A stretch of 64,000 nucleotides of DNA from Amycolatopsis roodepoortensis (GCF_014873915.1 NZ_JADBEJ010000008.1:310001-374000); one strand, 5' to 3'; positions 17,952-28,822 are shown, counted from the first letter of the stretch. Notes: generated by a model from the sequence alone, not told the origin. Program-made: numbers and translations.

Positions 17952-18034
17952 GGGCGAGTGGCGGAATGGCAGACGCGCACGGTTCAGGTCCGTGTGTCCG
18001 AAAGGACGTGAGGGTTCAACTCCCTCCTCGCCCA
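17952..18034 (+). tRNA. tRNA-Leu (anticodon CAG)
   Basis: The 83-base type II tRNA has acceptor stem GGGCGAG/CTCGCCC with discriminator A, and anticodon stem CACGG/CCGTG around the loop TTCAGGT (CAG, reading CUG). A long variable arm GTCC-GAAA-GGAC and a T arm AGGG-TTCAACT-CCCT follow. The 3' CCA is not encoded. A hairpin terminator follows ten bases later. Leucine tRNAs are common integration sites, and the next 5.5 kb look accessory, but no integrase or duplicated tRNA end was seen. Confidence 0.95.
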
Positions 18035-18043
18035 CTTTTGTTC

Positions 18044-18077
18044 GAGGCCCCCTTCGCTCCGCGACGGGGGCCTCTTT
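18044..18077 (+). terminator. Terminator of tRNA-Leu
   Basis: GAGGCCCCC (18044-18052) pairs with GGGGGCCTC (18066-18074). The intervening bases can form a second short stem TCGC/GCGA, and TTT follows. Confidence 0.8.
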
Positions 18078-18216
18078 CGTGAGGTCGTCGGTCGTCAGTA
18101 CCCGGCGGCGAGCCCCCGGACCCCTACGGTGCGGTTGGTGGGTGGCCGGATCTCAAGCGTCCTCTCCACACTCTCTTTGAACACGTTTGTGCTGGTAGTT
18201 GCGTCTGCGCAGCCGG

Positions 18217-18222
18217 TATATT
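18217..18222 (+). promoter_or_regulatory. -10 promoter element giving a possibly leaderless transcript
   Basis: TATATT lies seven bases before the ATG at 18230 in a locally AT-rich stretch. The usual -10 to start distance would place the first transcribed base on or next to the ATG. No Shine-Dalgarno sequence precedes that ATG, and no clear -35 is seen. Confidence 0.5.
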
Positions 18223-18229
18223 TTCTGGT

Positions 18230-18841
18230 ATGTTTTCATACCCGATGGCCGAGGACGTGCTGCGTGACCTCGGTGACAAGGTCGTCGGTGCGCTGATCGG
18301 CGCCACGAGAGCCGCGAGGGCTGACTTGGCCGACTACCGTGACGCCTTTCCCGGCTGGGTCGCGGACAGCAGTGATCGCGGGCTTTCGAACTGGATCCAC
18401 GATCGGCTGTGGGCGCACCTGCGCCGTGAACTCACCGACGTCGATTCGGTCGAGCTGCTGGATCAAGGAGTCACCCGTGAGATCACGGTCGGTCTGCGGT
18501 ACCGCGCTCGTGTGAAGCGGCACACGGGCCGAGACCGTGTCAGGTCGTACGCGACGAAGTCGGCCCTGGCCTTCTGGGCGCAATCCGAGGCTCTGGAAGG
18601 ATTGGATGAGGTTCGCCTGGGCTTCGGGTACCGCTGGGATCCCGAGGAGCGCGTGATCGGCAGCACGATCGTCTCCCTGCGCGACGGGCTGGACAAAGAT
18701 GCGATCTGGGCCGTCGAGGTGGATGCTGGGGCGTCCGGGGCCGCCGGTACGCCGATCACCTGGACTCCCGTCGATCCGCCGCTGCCACAGATCGATCTGT
18801 ACGAGGCCCTGGCCCGAGACGAGGAGGACGAGGCGACGTGA
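18230..18841 (+). CDS. Unknown protein paired with Xre/ImmA metallopeptidase
   Basis: This 203-residue soluble protein has no recognised family. It looks alpha/beta and charged, with SNWIHDRLWAHLRRELTD early and two Trp-containing segments late. The start is ATG 18230, probably leaderless. ATG 18245 (MAEDVLRD) is an alternative. Its stop overlaps the GTG of the downstream Xre/ImmA gene (GTGA), so the two proteins are made together. Such two-gene units, an Xre-zinc-peptidase protein with a partner of unknown function, are often toxin-antitoxin or phage-response modules, and this one would be the effector candidate. That role is inference only. Confidence 0.75.
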   Translation: MFSYPMAEDVLRDLGDKVVGALIGATRAARADLADYRDAFPGWVADSSDRGLSNWIHDRLWAHLRRELTDVDSVELLDQGVTREITVGLRYRARVKRHTGRDRVRSYATKSALAFWAQSEALEGLDEVRLGFGYRWDPEERVIGSTIVSLRDGLDKDAIWAVEVDAGASGAAGTPITWTPVDPPLPQIDLYEALARDEEDEAT

Positions 18842-19881
18842 GTGGAATCGGCGATGTGCTCGAAACACTTCGCCGCGCCCGAGGATTGACGCAAGCGGAT
18901 CTGTGCGCCGAGGCCGAGGTCACGCAGGCGGCGTTGTCCCGGTACGAGAACGATCAGCGCATGCCTGATGACGACGTGCTGGGCAGGCTCGCGCGGTCGT
19001 TGGGTGTATCGAAACGCTTTCTGACCCGGGACCACGCTGTCCGGGGGGCACTCGCCGTGGACGCGCACATGAGGCGCCAGCGAACGACCAAGGCGTCCGC
19101 GTGGCGGAAGCTCGAAGCACGATTGAACGCCTATCGGCTGCATGTCTCGGTGATGTTCGAGGACGTGTCGATGAGGGCGGAGCAGTCCGTACCCACGTTC
19201 GATCCCATCGATACGACTCCGGAGCAGGCGGCTCTGATGGTGCGCGCCCAATGGAGGCTGCCTGTCGGGCCGGTCCGGCACCTGGTCCGGTGGCTTGAGG
19301 CCGCCGGCTGCGTGATCCTGGAAGAAGACTTCGGCACCTCCCGTATCGATGGGCTTTCCCAGTGGATCGGCGATCACCCCGTGCTGCTGGTCAACTCGGC
19401 CGCTCCGGTCGATCGCAAACGACTGACCTTGGCTCACGAACTCGGTCATCTCGTTCTCCACAACGGAGTCGCGACCGAAGATCCCGAACGCGAAGCCAAC
19501 GAGTTCGCGGCCGAGTTCCTGATGCCGGCGCATGTGATCAAGCCGGATCTTCGTCCCGTGACGCTCGGGCACTTGCGGGACCTGAAGCGAGTCTGGGGAG
19601 TCTCCATGCAAGCGCTCTTCGAGCGCGCGCACTCCCTCAAGCAGGTTTCGGCGGCAGATCGCACGAGCTTCTACAAGTCGATGAACGCTCGCGGATGGAA
19701 GACAACGGAGCCGGACGGCGATCTCTTGGCGCCGGAGATTCCGCAACTGATGACGGCCATCGGGGATACGTTGCGGGCCAAGGGCCTGTCCGACGGGGAG
19801 ATCGCCGAGCTGGCGGGTTTCTCGGAGGACTCCCCGGACAACCCGTTCGCGCGACCGACACGACGGTTGCAAGCGGTCTGA
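18838..19881 (+). CDS. Xre-type HTH protein with ImmA/IrrE zinc metallopeptidase domain
   Basis: The 347-residue protein has an N-terminal helix-turn-helix (residues 5-60, RRARGLTQADLCAEAEVTQAAL) and a central ImmA/IrrE (Peptidase M78) domain with the zinc motif HELGH at 200-204 and EREANEFAAEFLMP downstream supplying the third ligand. In this family the peptidase typically cleaves a repressor or antitoxin and the HTH autoregulates the operon. It is translated from GTG 18838, overlapping the upstream stop. The C-terminal 80 residues are unassigned. A role controlling the partner at 18230 is inferred from coupling. Confidence 0.88.
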   Translation: MSGIGDVLETLRRARGLTQADLCAEAEVTQAALSRYENDQRMPDDDVLGRLARSLGVSKRFLTRDHAVRGALAVDAHMRRQRTTKASAWRKLEARLNAYRLHVSVMFEDVSMRAEQSVPTFDPIDTTPEQAALMVRAQWRLPVGPVRHLVRWLEAAGCVILEEDFGTSRIDGLSQWIGDHPVLLVNSAAPVDRKRLTLAHELGHLVLHNGVATEDPEREANEFAAEFLMPAHVIKPDLRPVTLGHLRDLKRVWGVSMQALFERAHSLKQVSAADRTSFYKSMNARGWKTTEPDGDLLAPEIPQLMTAIGDTLRAKGLSDGEIAELAGFSEDSPDNPFARPTRRLQAV

Positions 19882-19963
19882 CTTCCGCTCGCGTGGGATG
19901 AATTCGCGTGGCGGGGCGGTCACTTCCGGTAAGGTCGGCGGCTCACCGTGGGGAGGGGTGAGC

Positions 19964-21893
19964 GTGAACGAGCCACATTTCGGTGGGCAAGGCCACAGCT
20001 CGGGGGATGTTCCACGCCAGGTCATGGTGGTGACCCCGCACTACACCAACTACAAGGATCAGCTCCGTCGGCTCGACGAGGTCTTCTGTCCGGAGAATCG
20101 AGCTGAGGGGCCGGTCCTCGCCTACGTGACCGGACCGCCCGGCAGTGGCCGTAGCACTCTCTGCCGCAAATGGGTGAACGACCAAGGGGAGGACACCTTC
20201 CCTGATGGCACCTTCTACGTCGCGCTCGCGCTGTCCGCCGAGCGGGCGCCGGACGCGCTCGAAGACCTGTTGCGCGCGGTCGGGTACCGGCCGGACGAAA
20301 TCCCGTCCGGTCTGGAAGCCCGGTCGGCGATGTGGCGCAGCTGGAGTTACGGCAAGAAGATCGCGCTCATCATCGACAACGCCCTGCTGCCGGCCGAGAT
20401 CGCGCCGCTGATCCCCGGTGTGGGGCCCGCCGCTGTTCTCGTCGTCGCTAGTGGCGAGACCCGCAGGCTCCGGACCGAGTACCCGGGCGAAAGTGTGCGG
20501 ATCGACCCGCTGACCGGTGAAGCGCCGCGGCTGTTGCTCGGCCGGATGATCGGAATGGACCGGATCGAGGCCGAAGCAGCGCAGATCGACGAGCTGATCG
20601 GTCTCTGCGCCGGACTCGCGGGTGCGCTCACTGTGCTCGGAGGCATGCTCCAAGAGGAATCCGCGACACGGACGCTCAGTCGGATCAAGCGTAAGGGCGG
20701 TGTGCTCGACGCGCTCGGGATCACTCCGATCTTCGATGCCGCGTACGACCTGCTTTCTCCGCTCTGCCAGGCCTGTTACCAGGTGCTCGGGGTCCATCCT
20801 GGGGACGGCGCCGTCGCCGCGCGCACCGTCGCGGCCGTCCTCCTCAAGGACGAGTTCGACGTTTCGGACGCACTTCAGGAGCTGAAGAAGCGGCATCTCG
20901 TCCAGGAGGTGGCGGAAGACCGATACCTGATCGCGGGCAACATCGTCCGGGATCACGCCGCGACGAAGGCCGGCGACGAACTGCCCTTGCGGATCGTCTC
21001 CGCTTATCGCGGTGCGGGGCTCGCTGCCGAGGCCGCGTTGCCCAACCGTGGCTGGATGGCGGAGATATGGCCACAGCTCGCGGTCGAGCCATGGGACGAC
21101 AAGGCCGCAAGGGAATGGCTGGACGTCGAGCGCGAGAACCTGGAAGCCGTGGTCGAACTGGCCTATCGGCTGGAAAAGCACCAGTGGGTCTGTCAGCTTT
21201 GCCTAGTGCTGTGGCCAGTGCATCTCAAGGGTGAGCACTCCGGTGAGATGGTCCGCGTGAACGATCGCGGGATCGAAGCCGCCCGCGCCTGGGGCAACGA
21301 CCTCGCCGCCGCCGTGATGACGTTCCAGCTGGGCTTCGCCTATCGGCAGGCTCATCAAGCGGGCTTCGCGGCCATTCGGTTTCAGGAGTCGATCGACTTC
21401 GCGACCAAGGCCGGCTCGTCCAGCGCGCTGGCGACGGCCATCGAGTCACTGGGGTTGGCGAAACTCGACCTCGCGGAAGACGCGGAGGCCGAGGCGCTGT
21501 TCCGGCGGGCGCTCGAATTGGCGACGCAGCTGGGAGAGAAACGCCGGATCGCGCTCGCCCGTTTCCACCTGGCGAAGGTACGTCCGCCGTCGGAGGCGCT
21601 CGAACTGCTCGACGCCGCGGAGACGGTTTTGGGTGCCGAGCACCTCAACCAGGTCAAAATCGCCCTGTGGCGGGGCAAGAAGCTACTGGAGGGCGGGGCC
21701 GATGCGGACGCGGTGCTGACCGAGACGCTGGCTCTGGCGGCCGAACGGTCCTTCAACCGCGAACGGGCCGAAGCCAATGAGGCGTTGGGGGACTCGGCGT
21801 TCGCGACGGATCGCCTAGCCGACGCGCGTGCTTACTGGGAATCCGCGAAGGAGATCTACTACTTCTACGGCTTCACCCCGGACCGCGATCGGG

Positions 21894-21916
<23 letters not shown>
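19964..21916 (+). CDS. STAND (NB-ARC-like) ATPase with TPR repeats and an arginine P-loop
   Basis: The 650-residue protein has a nucleotide-binding domain at about 30-330 and helical TPR-like repeats at about 400-640 (for example AEALFRRALELATQLGEKRRI). Walker A reads GPPGSGRST, with Arg63 (CGT, 20150-20152) where lysine is normal. Walker B is KIALIIDNA. No N-terminal HTH or effector domain is recognised. GTG 19964 is chosen because GGGGAGGGG lies in front; the frame runs open further up without that support. Its last 23 bases overlap the convergent transferase gene. It could be a signalling scaffold or inactive switch. Function is unknown. Confidence 0.8.
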
Positions 21917-23607
<1,691 letters not shown>

Positions 23608-23612
23608 CCCGG

Positions 23613-23639
23613 CTCCCCGGCGGAGCGGGCCCGCCGGGG
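23613..23639 (-). promoter_or_regulatory. Hairpin covering the ribosome binding site of the repeat-split gene
   Basis: On the minus strand CCCCGGCGG (23639-23631) pairs with CCGCCGGGG (23623-23615), loop GCCCGCT. The GGGGAG that should bind the ribosome for GTG 23607 begins in the 3' arm. It may also act as the terminator of the upstream FKBP gene. Confidence 0.45.
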
Positions 23640-23665
23640 CCGGGTCTCGATGGACGGAGTGCGGG

Positions 23666-24040
23666 TCAGTTCACGCCGACGAGGTCGACGACGAAGATCA
23701 GGGTCTCGTTCGGCTTGATGACGCCGCCCGCGCCGCGCTCGCCGTAAGCGAGGTGCGGCGGGATGACCAGCTTGCGACGGCCGCCGACCTTCATGCCGGC
23801 CACACCCTGGTCCCAGCCGGGGATGACCTGACCGGCGCCGAGGCCGAAGCGGAGCGGCTCACCGCGATCCCACGAGGCGTCGAACTGCTCGCCGGTCGAG
23901 TGCGAGACGCCGACGTAGTGCACCGTGACGGTGTTGCCGGACTTGGCCTCCTGGCCGTCGCCGACGGAGATGTCGGTCGTCTCCAGCTCGGTGGGCGCGG
24001 GCCCCTCGGGGCGGTCGATCTGGGGCTTCTCCAAAGACAT
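23666..24040 (-). CDS. FKBP-type peptidyl-prolyl isomerase
   Basis: The 124-residue single-domain FKBP has TVTVHYVGVSHSTGEQFDASWDRGEPLRF, then VIPGWDQGVAGMKVGGRRKLVIPP and AYGERGAGGVIKPNETLIFVVDL, the full active-site set of the family (Tyr, Asp, Phe, Val-Ile, Trp, Tyr, Phe). It has no signal peptide, so it is cytoplasmic. ATG 24040 (MSLEKPQI) is preferred, and GTG 24046 is also in frame. It speeds cis-trans proline isomerisation in protein folding. It is divergent from the acylase gene. Confidence 0.95.
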   Translation of the reverse strand: MSLEKPQIDRPEGPAPTELETTDISVGDGQEAKSGNTVTVHYVGVSHSTGEQFDASWDRGEPLRFGLGAGQVIPGWDQGVAGMKVGGRRKLVIPPHLAYGERGAGGVIKPNETLIFVVDLVGVN

Positions 24041-24181
24041 GCCCACAAGCTACATCCGCTGGTCCCGGGTCCGCAGGTCGAGTGTTCCGCCGAACGGTGG
24101 CAAGAACGCGAATAGTCTTCACAAATTTGGATACCCGTGGGTAGTGTGCGCCTCGTCACTCTCCGACGACGGAGGTCTTTC

Positions 24182-27100
24182 ATGCGACGAGGCATACGGG
24201 TCTTGACGACGCTGGCGGGGCTGACGCTGGTGGCGGGCACCGTCCCGGCACTCCAGGCGAACGCCGCGGAAGCACCACCCGGCTCGGTGGTGGCGGCCGC
24301 GCTCGACGACTACTGCGGCGGCCAGTGCGGTGACATCCTCCCGCCCGGCACCAAGGGGAACGCCACTCTCGCCGAGATCCTGGCGCACAAGGCGTTCGGC
24401 ACCCGGCCCGCGCATTCGGCCGATCAGCTCGGCAAGTACGCCTCGCTCGCCGACGGCTACAAGACGCTGACCACGGACAAGATCAACCAGTTCTTCAACG
24501 ACGCCTCGTTCGGGGTGCCGTCCGGGCAGGTCGAGAGCACGATCAAACCGCGTTCGGACGTGACGATCACCCGTGACAAGGCGATCGGCGTGCCCCGGAT
24601 CGTCGGCACGACGCGGCCGGGCACGATGTACGGCGCCGGATACGCCGCCGCGCAGGACCGCCTGTGGCTGATGGACATCATGCGCCGCGTCGGCCGCGGC
24701 CAGCTGACCTCGTTCGCCGGTGGCGCCCAGGGCAACCGCGAACTCGAGCAGAGTTTCTTCGCCTCGGCGCCGTACACCGAACAGGAACTGCAGAAGCAGG
24801 TCGACAACGCCGCGGCCAGCGGTCCGCGCGGCGCGCAGGGCAAGGCCGACGCCGAGGCCTACGTCCAAGGTGTCAACAAGTACATCTCCGACGCGCACAG
24901 CGGCCGCTACTTCCCCGGCGAATACGTGCTCACCGGGCACGTCGACGCGATCACGAACGCCGGGACCATCGAGCCGTTCAAGCTCACCGACCTCGTCGTC
25001 CTCGCCGCCGTCGTCGGAGCGCAGTTCGGCGCAGGCGGTGGCGGCGAGGTGCAGAACGCCATCGCGAAGATGGCGATGCAGGAGAAGTACGGCCTCGAAC
25101 AAGGCGACAAGGTCTGGCGGAGCCTCCGGTCCGAGGACGACCCCGAGACCGTCAAGACCCTCCACAATGGACAGACTTTCGACTACGGCAAGGCGCCGTC
25201 GAATCCGCAGGGCGCCGCGATGCCGGACAAGGGTTCGGTCACCGGGCAGCAGCTGGTCTTCGATCCGACCGGCTCCGCCGGGACGGCGACACCCGCCAAG
25301 GTCGACGTCCCCGCGCCCGAGGACCAGAAGGCCGTGCGCGGCATCTTCGACGACGGCGTCCTGCCGGGCAACCTGCTGTCGGAGAAGCACGGCATGTCCA
25401 ACGCGCTGGTGGTCTCCGGCGCCAAGACCGCGAGCGGTCACCCGGTCGCCGTGTTCGGCCCGCAGGCCGGCTACTTCGCGCCGCAATTGCTGATGTTGCA
25501 GGAAATCCAGGGCCCCGGCATCAGCGCTCGCGGCGCCTCGTTCGCGGGGATCAGCATGTACGTGCTGCTCGGCCGCGGCAAGGACTACTCGTGGAGCGCG
25601 ACGTCGGCGTCGCAGGACATCGTCGACACCTATGCCGTCGAACTGTGCGAGCAGAACGGTTCCGTACCGACCAAGAACTCCAACTTCTACCGGTTCCGCG
25701 GCCAGTGCCTGCCGTTCGAGATCGTCGAACGCAAGAACGCCTGGAAGCCCACCGTCGCCGACGGCACGGCGGCAGGTTCGTACACGCTGCGCAGCTTCCG
25801 CACCAAGTACGGACCGGTGACGAGCCGGGCGCTGGTCGGCGGCAAGCCGGTGGCGTACGCGTCGCTGCGGTCGACGTTCCTGCACGAGATCGACACGATC
25901 ATCGGCTTCCAGAAGTTCAACGACCCGGACGCGATCAAATCCGCGCAGGACTTCCAGGCCGCGGCGGCCGACGTCAACCAGACCTACAACTGGTTCTACG
26001 CCGACTCCCTTGACGTCGCGTACTTCAACTCGGGCTCGAACCCGGTCCGCGATCCGAACGTCGACCCGGCCATGCCGGTGAAGGGCGACGCCGGATTCGA
26101 CTGGCAGGGCTGGAACCCCGACGGCAACCTCGCGAACTACACGCCGTCGTCGCAGCATCCGCAGTCGGTCAACCAGGACTACTACATCAGCTGGAACAAC
26201 GCGCAGGCCAACGGTTACGCGGCCAGCGGCGCGGACAAAAGCTCCGTGCATCGCGGCGATCTGATCGACGCGCGGGTCAAGAAGATGATCTCCAGCGGCA
26301 CCAAGGTGACGCGGGTGAACCTCACGCAGGCCATGGAGGAGGCCGCGCTCGCCGACCTCCGCGCGGAGAAGGTGCTCCCGGAGCTGTTCAAGGTGATCGA
26401 CAAGGCGCCGGTGACCGGTCCGGCCGCGGACGCGGTGGCGAAGCTGAAGACGTGGCTCGCCGCGGGCGGCCTGCGCTCGGAGACCTCGCCGGGGAGCAAG
26501 GCCTACGCCAACGCCGACGCGATCCGCATCATGGACGCCTGGTGGCCGCTGCTGGTGAACGCCCAGTTCAAACCGGGTATGGGCGATGCCTACGGTGCCA
26601 TGGTCGGGGTGCTGAAGATCAACGAGTCGCCGTCGGGCTGGCAGAACGAGGTCCCCGGCAAGCACGTCGGACAGGGACACGCCGGTTCGTCGTACCAGTC
26701 CGGCTGGTGGGGCTATGTGCACAAGGACATCCGGTCGGTGCTCGGCCAGCCCGTCGCCGGTCCGCTCGCCGTGAAGTACTGCGGTGGCGGTGACGTCACT
26801 GCCTGCCGTCAGGTGCTGCTCGACTCGCTGACGCAGGCGGCCGCGCAGCCCGCGAACACCGTGTACCCCGGTGACGGCGACTGCGCCGCGGGCGACCAGT
26901 GGTGCGCCGACACGATCATCCACCGCGCGCTCGGCGGCATCACGCAGGACAAGATGAGCACCCAGAACCGGCCGACCTTCCAGCAGGTCGTGGAGTTCCC
27001 GGCGAAACGCGGTGACAACATCGCGAACCTCGCCACCGGCCGCTCGGTGAGCGCGACCAGCCACGAGACGGGCTGGTACAACTCGCCGCCGTCCAAGGCC

Positions 27101-27415
27101 ATCGACGTCGACCTGTCGACACGCTGGGCGAGCGACTGGAGCGACAACCAGTCGATCACCGTCGACCTCGGCTCGGTGCAGCGCGTTTCCCGGGTCGTCC
27201 TGCACTGGGAGTCCGCGTACGGGAAGGCGTACAAGGTGCAGGTCTCGCCGGACGGGACGAACTGGCGGGAAGTGGCGTCCATAGTGGACGGAGACGGCGG
27301 GAAGGACAACGTCGCCTTCGAAACCGTGGACGCCCGTCATGTCCGGATGGCCGGAGTCCAGCGCGGCACGAAGTACGGCTACTCCCTCTACGAATTCGAG
27401 GTGTATGCCCACTAG
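24182..27415 (+). CDS. Secreted penicillin-acylase family hydrolase with C-terminal discoidin (F5/8 type C) domain
   Basis: The 1077-residue secreted enzyme starts at ATG 24182, with GGAGG at 24171 and a signal peptide (MRRGIRVLTTLAGLTLVAG, cleavage probably near ANAAEA). The N-terminal part has YGAGYAAAQDRLWLMDIMRR, the acylase family fingerprint. The Ntn nucleophile is Ser406 in GMSNALVVSG, the residue exposed after removal of a spacer. A C-terminal domain (about 945-1077, ATGRSVSATSHET through YSLYEFEVY) is discoidin-like and would bind carbohydrate or cell surface. The family cleaves amide bonds of beta-lactams, N-acyl homoserine lactones or lipopeptides. The actual substrate is unknown. 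Confidence 0.92.
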   Translation: MRRGIRVLTTLAGLTLVAGTVPALQANAAEAPPGSVVAAALDDYCGGQCGDILPPGTKGNATLAEILAHKAFGTRPAHSADQLGKYASLADGYKTLTTDKINQFFNDASFGVPSGQVESTIKPRSDVTITRDKAIGVPRIVGTTRPGTMYGAGYAAAQDRLWLMDIMRRVGRGQLTSFAGGAQGNRELEQSFFASAPYTEQELQKQVDNAAASGPRGAQGKADAEAYVQGVNKYISDAHSGRYFPGEYVLTGHVDAITNAGTIEPFKLTDLVVLAAVVGAQFGAGGGGEVQNAIAKMAMQEKYGLEQGDKVWRSLRSEDDPETVKTLHNGQTFDYGKAPSNPQGAAMPDKGSVTGQQLVFDPTGSAGTATPAKVDVPAPEDQKAVRGIFDDGVLPGNLLSEKHGMSNALVVSGAKTASGHPVAVFGPQAGYFAPQLLMLQEIQGPGISARGASFAGISMYVLLGRGKDYSWSATSASQDIVDTYAVELCEQNGSVPTKNSNFYRFRGQCLPFEIVERKNAWKPTVADGTAAGSYTLRSFRTKYGPVTSRALVGGKPVAYASLRSTFLHEIDTIIGFQKFNDPDAIKSAQDFQAAAADVNQTYNWFYADSLDVAYFNSGSNPVRDPNVDPAMPVKGDAGFDWQGWNPDGNLANYTPSSQHPQSVNQDYYISWNNAQANGYAASGADKSSVHRGDLIDARVKKMISSGTKVTRVNLTQAMEEAALADLRAEKVLPELFKVIDKAPVTGPAADAVAKLKTWLAAGGLRSETSPGSKAYANADAIRIMDAWWPLLVNAQFKPGMGDAYGAMVGVLKINESPSGWQNEVPGKHVGQGHAGSSYQSGWWGYVHKDIRSVLGQPVAGPLAVKYCGGGDVTACRQVLLDSLTQAAAQPANTVYPGDGDCAAGDQWCADTIIHRALGGITQDKMSTQNRPTFQQVVEFPAKRGDNIANLATGRSVSATSHETGWYNSPPSKAIDVDLSTRWASDWSDNQSITVDLGSVQRVSRVVLHWESAYGKAYKVQVSPDGTNWREVASIVDGDGGKDNVAFETVDARHVRMAGVQRGTKYGYSLYEFEVYAH

Positions 27416-27439
27416 CTGGGCACGGTTTACGGTGGCGGG

Positions 27440-28480
27440 GTGGACACGAACGACTGGTCACCCCGCACCCTCGCCGTCGCCGCCGGACGTCCGGAGGGCC
27501 CCGGCGAACCGCTGAACGTGCCGATCGTCGCGGCGAGCACCTTCGACGCCGGCGCCGACCGCGCGTATTCGCGGGAGGACGGCACCCCGACCTGGGAGGC
27601 ACTCGAAGCCGCGATCGGCGCGCTGGAAGGCGGGCACGCCACCGCGTTCGCCTCGGGGATCGCGACGCTCAGCGCCGTCGTCGACACCCTGCCCGTCGGC
27701 GCGAAGGTCTGCGTCCCGACGTTCTCCTACGCGGGGTCGCGTGGCCTGCTCGCCCACGCGCAGCGCACCGGACGCCTGGTGGTGACCGAGATCGCGCCGG
27801 AGGACACGGCCGCTTGGGTCGCCGCCGCGGACGCCGACCTGCTCTGGCTCGAATCGCCGACCAACCCGACGCTCGACGTCATCGACATCGAGACGATCGC
27901 CGCCGCCGCGAACGGCCTGGTCGCTGTCGACAACACGTTCGCGACGCCGCTTGGGCAGCGGCCGCTGGACCTCGGCGCCGACATCGTCGTGCACAGCGCG
28001 ACGAAACTCATCGGAGGGCACAGCGACCTGCTGCTCGGCCTGACCATCGCGGCCGACGAAGGCGTGGCGAAGAGCCTGCGCGACGCGCGCACCAGGCTTG
28101 GGTCCACGCCCGGAGCGCTCGAAGCGTGGCTGGCCCTGCGCGGGCTGCGGACGCTCCCGGTCCGCCTCGCCGAGCAGACGCGCACGGCCGCGCTGCTGGC
28201 CGCGCGGCTGGTCGACCACCCCGCCATCACGCGGGTGCGTTATCCCGGCTCCGGCACGATGATCGCGTTCGAACTCCCGGACGCCCAGACCGCGGACAAG
28301 GTCATCGGTTCGCTGCGGCTGATCCGCGCCGCCACCAGCCTCGGCGGGGTGGAGAGCCTGGTCGAGCGGCGGGCGTGGCTGGCAGGCGACGCCCACGTGC
28401 CCGCCGGGCTCGTCCGGTTCAGTGTCGGGCTCGAAGATCCGGAAGATCTCTGGACGGATCTGGCCTCGGCGCTCGGCTAG
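27440..28480 (+). CDS. PLP-dependent Cys/Met metabolism enzyme (cystathionine gamma-synthase/lyase family)
   Basis: The 346-residue fold-type I enzyme has the PLP lysine Lys189 in HSATKLIGGHSD, the phosphate-binding ASGIATLSA loop, and LWLESPTNPTLDVID and VAVDNTFATPLGQRPLDLGAD, all typical of the MetB/MetC/MegL group. It is shorter than the usual 380-400 residues because a loop before the C-terminal domain is reduced. GTG 27440 is the likely start. It follows the acylase gene by 24 bases. The exact reaction (synthase, gamma-lyase or beta-lyase) cannot be told from the sequence alone. Confidence 0.9.
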   Translation: MDTNDWSPRTLAVAAGRPEGPGEPLNVPIVAASTFDAGADRAYSREDGTPTWEALEAAIGALEGGHATAFASGIATLSAVVDTLPVGAKVCVPTFSYAGSRGLLAHAQRTGRLVVTEIAPEDTAAWVAAADADLLWLESPTNPTLDVIDIETIAAAANGLVAVDNTFATPLGQRPLDLGADIVVHSATKLIGGHSDLLLGLTIAADEGVAKSLRDARTRLGSTPGALEAWLALRGLRTLPVRLAEQTRTAALLAARLVDHPAITRVRYPGSGTMIAFELPDAQTADKVIGSLRLIRAATSLGGVESLVERRAWLAGDAHVPAGLVRFSVGLEDPEDLWTDLASALG

Positions 28481-28489
28481 CTTGAGGAC

Positions 28490-28822
28490 GTGGACGAGAC
28501 GAAACCGCCCCGGCGGCTCGGTCAGTTGCTGTGGGGCCTGTTCTGGCTCCTGGTGCTCGGCTTCCTCGCGATCGTCGCGGCGGGCCTGCTGGCCGAGCTC
28601 GCGGCGTCGTCCTGCCCGGACGACGCGATCTGGGCCTGTACCGCCGAGAACCGGACCTTCGCCACCTTCCTGCCCGCGATCGGGTTCGGTCTCGGGCTCT
28701 TGCTGGCGCTGGTGGGCGGTGGCCGGGCGGTACGGAACCGGACGTCGCCGAAGCCCTGGCTATTCGTCGCCGGCCTCCTCGGCGCGGTCTCCCTCGCCGT
28801 GGCCCTGTTCCTGGTGTTCTGA
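28490..28822 (+). CDS. Small membrane protein, unknown
   Basis: The 110-residue protein has three predicted helices (LLWGLFWLLVLGFLAIVAAGLL, FLPAIGFGLGLLLALVGGG, WLFVAGLLGAVSLAVALFLVF). Two cysteines, in SSCPDD and IWACTAE, lie in the first loop between helices 1 and 2, which may be external. No family was recognised. GTG 28490 lies nine bases after the PLP gene stop, suggesting read-through expression. Codon use is like its neighbours, supporting a real gene. Confidence 0.6.
   Translation: MDETKPPRRLGQLLWGLFWLLVLGFLAIVAAGLLAELAASSCPDDAIWACTAENRTFATFLPAIGFGLGLLLALVGGGRAVRNRTSPKPWLFVAGLLGAVSLAVALFLVF

Noticed and set aside
17952..18034. tRNA-Leu as an occupied attachment site
   Set aside because: No integrase gene and no second copy of the tRNA 3' end was found in the window, so only accessory character is stated.
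24119..27412. A 1097-codon open frame antisense to the acylase gene
   Set aside because: It is a mirror of a high-GC coding region, with no start context or recognisable domain. The sense gene has clear motifs and a ribosome binding site.
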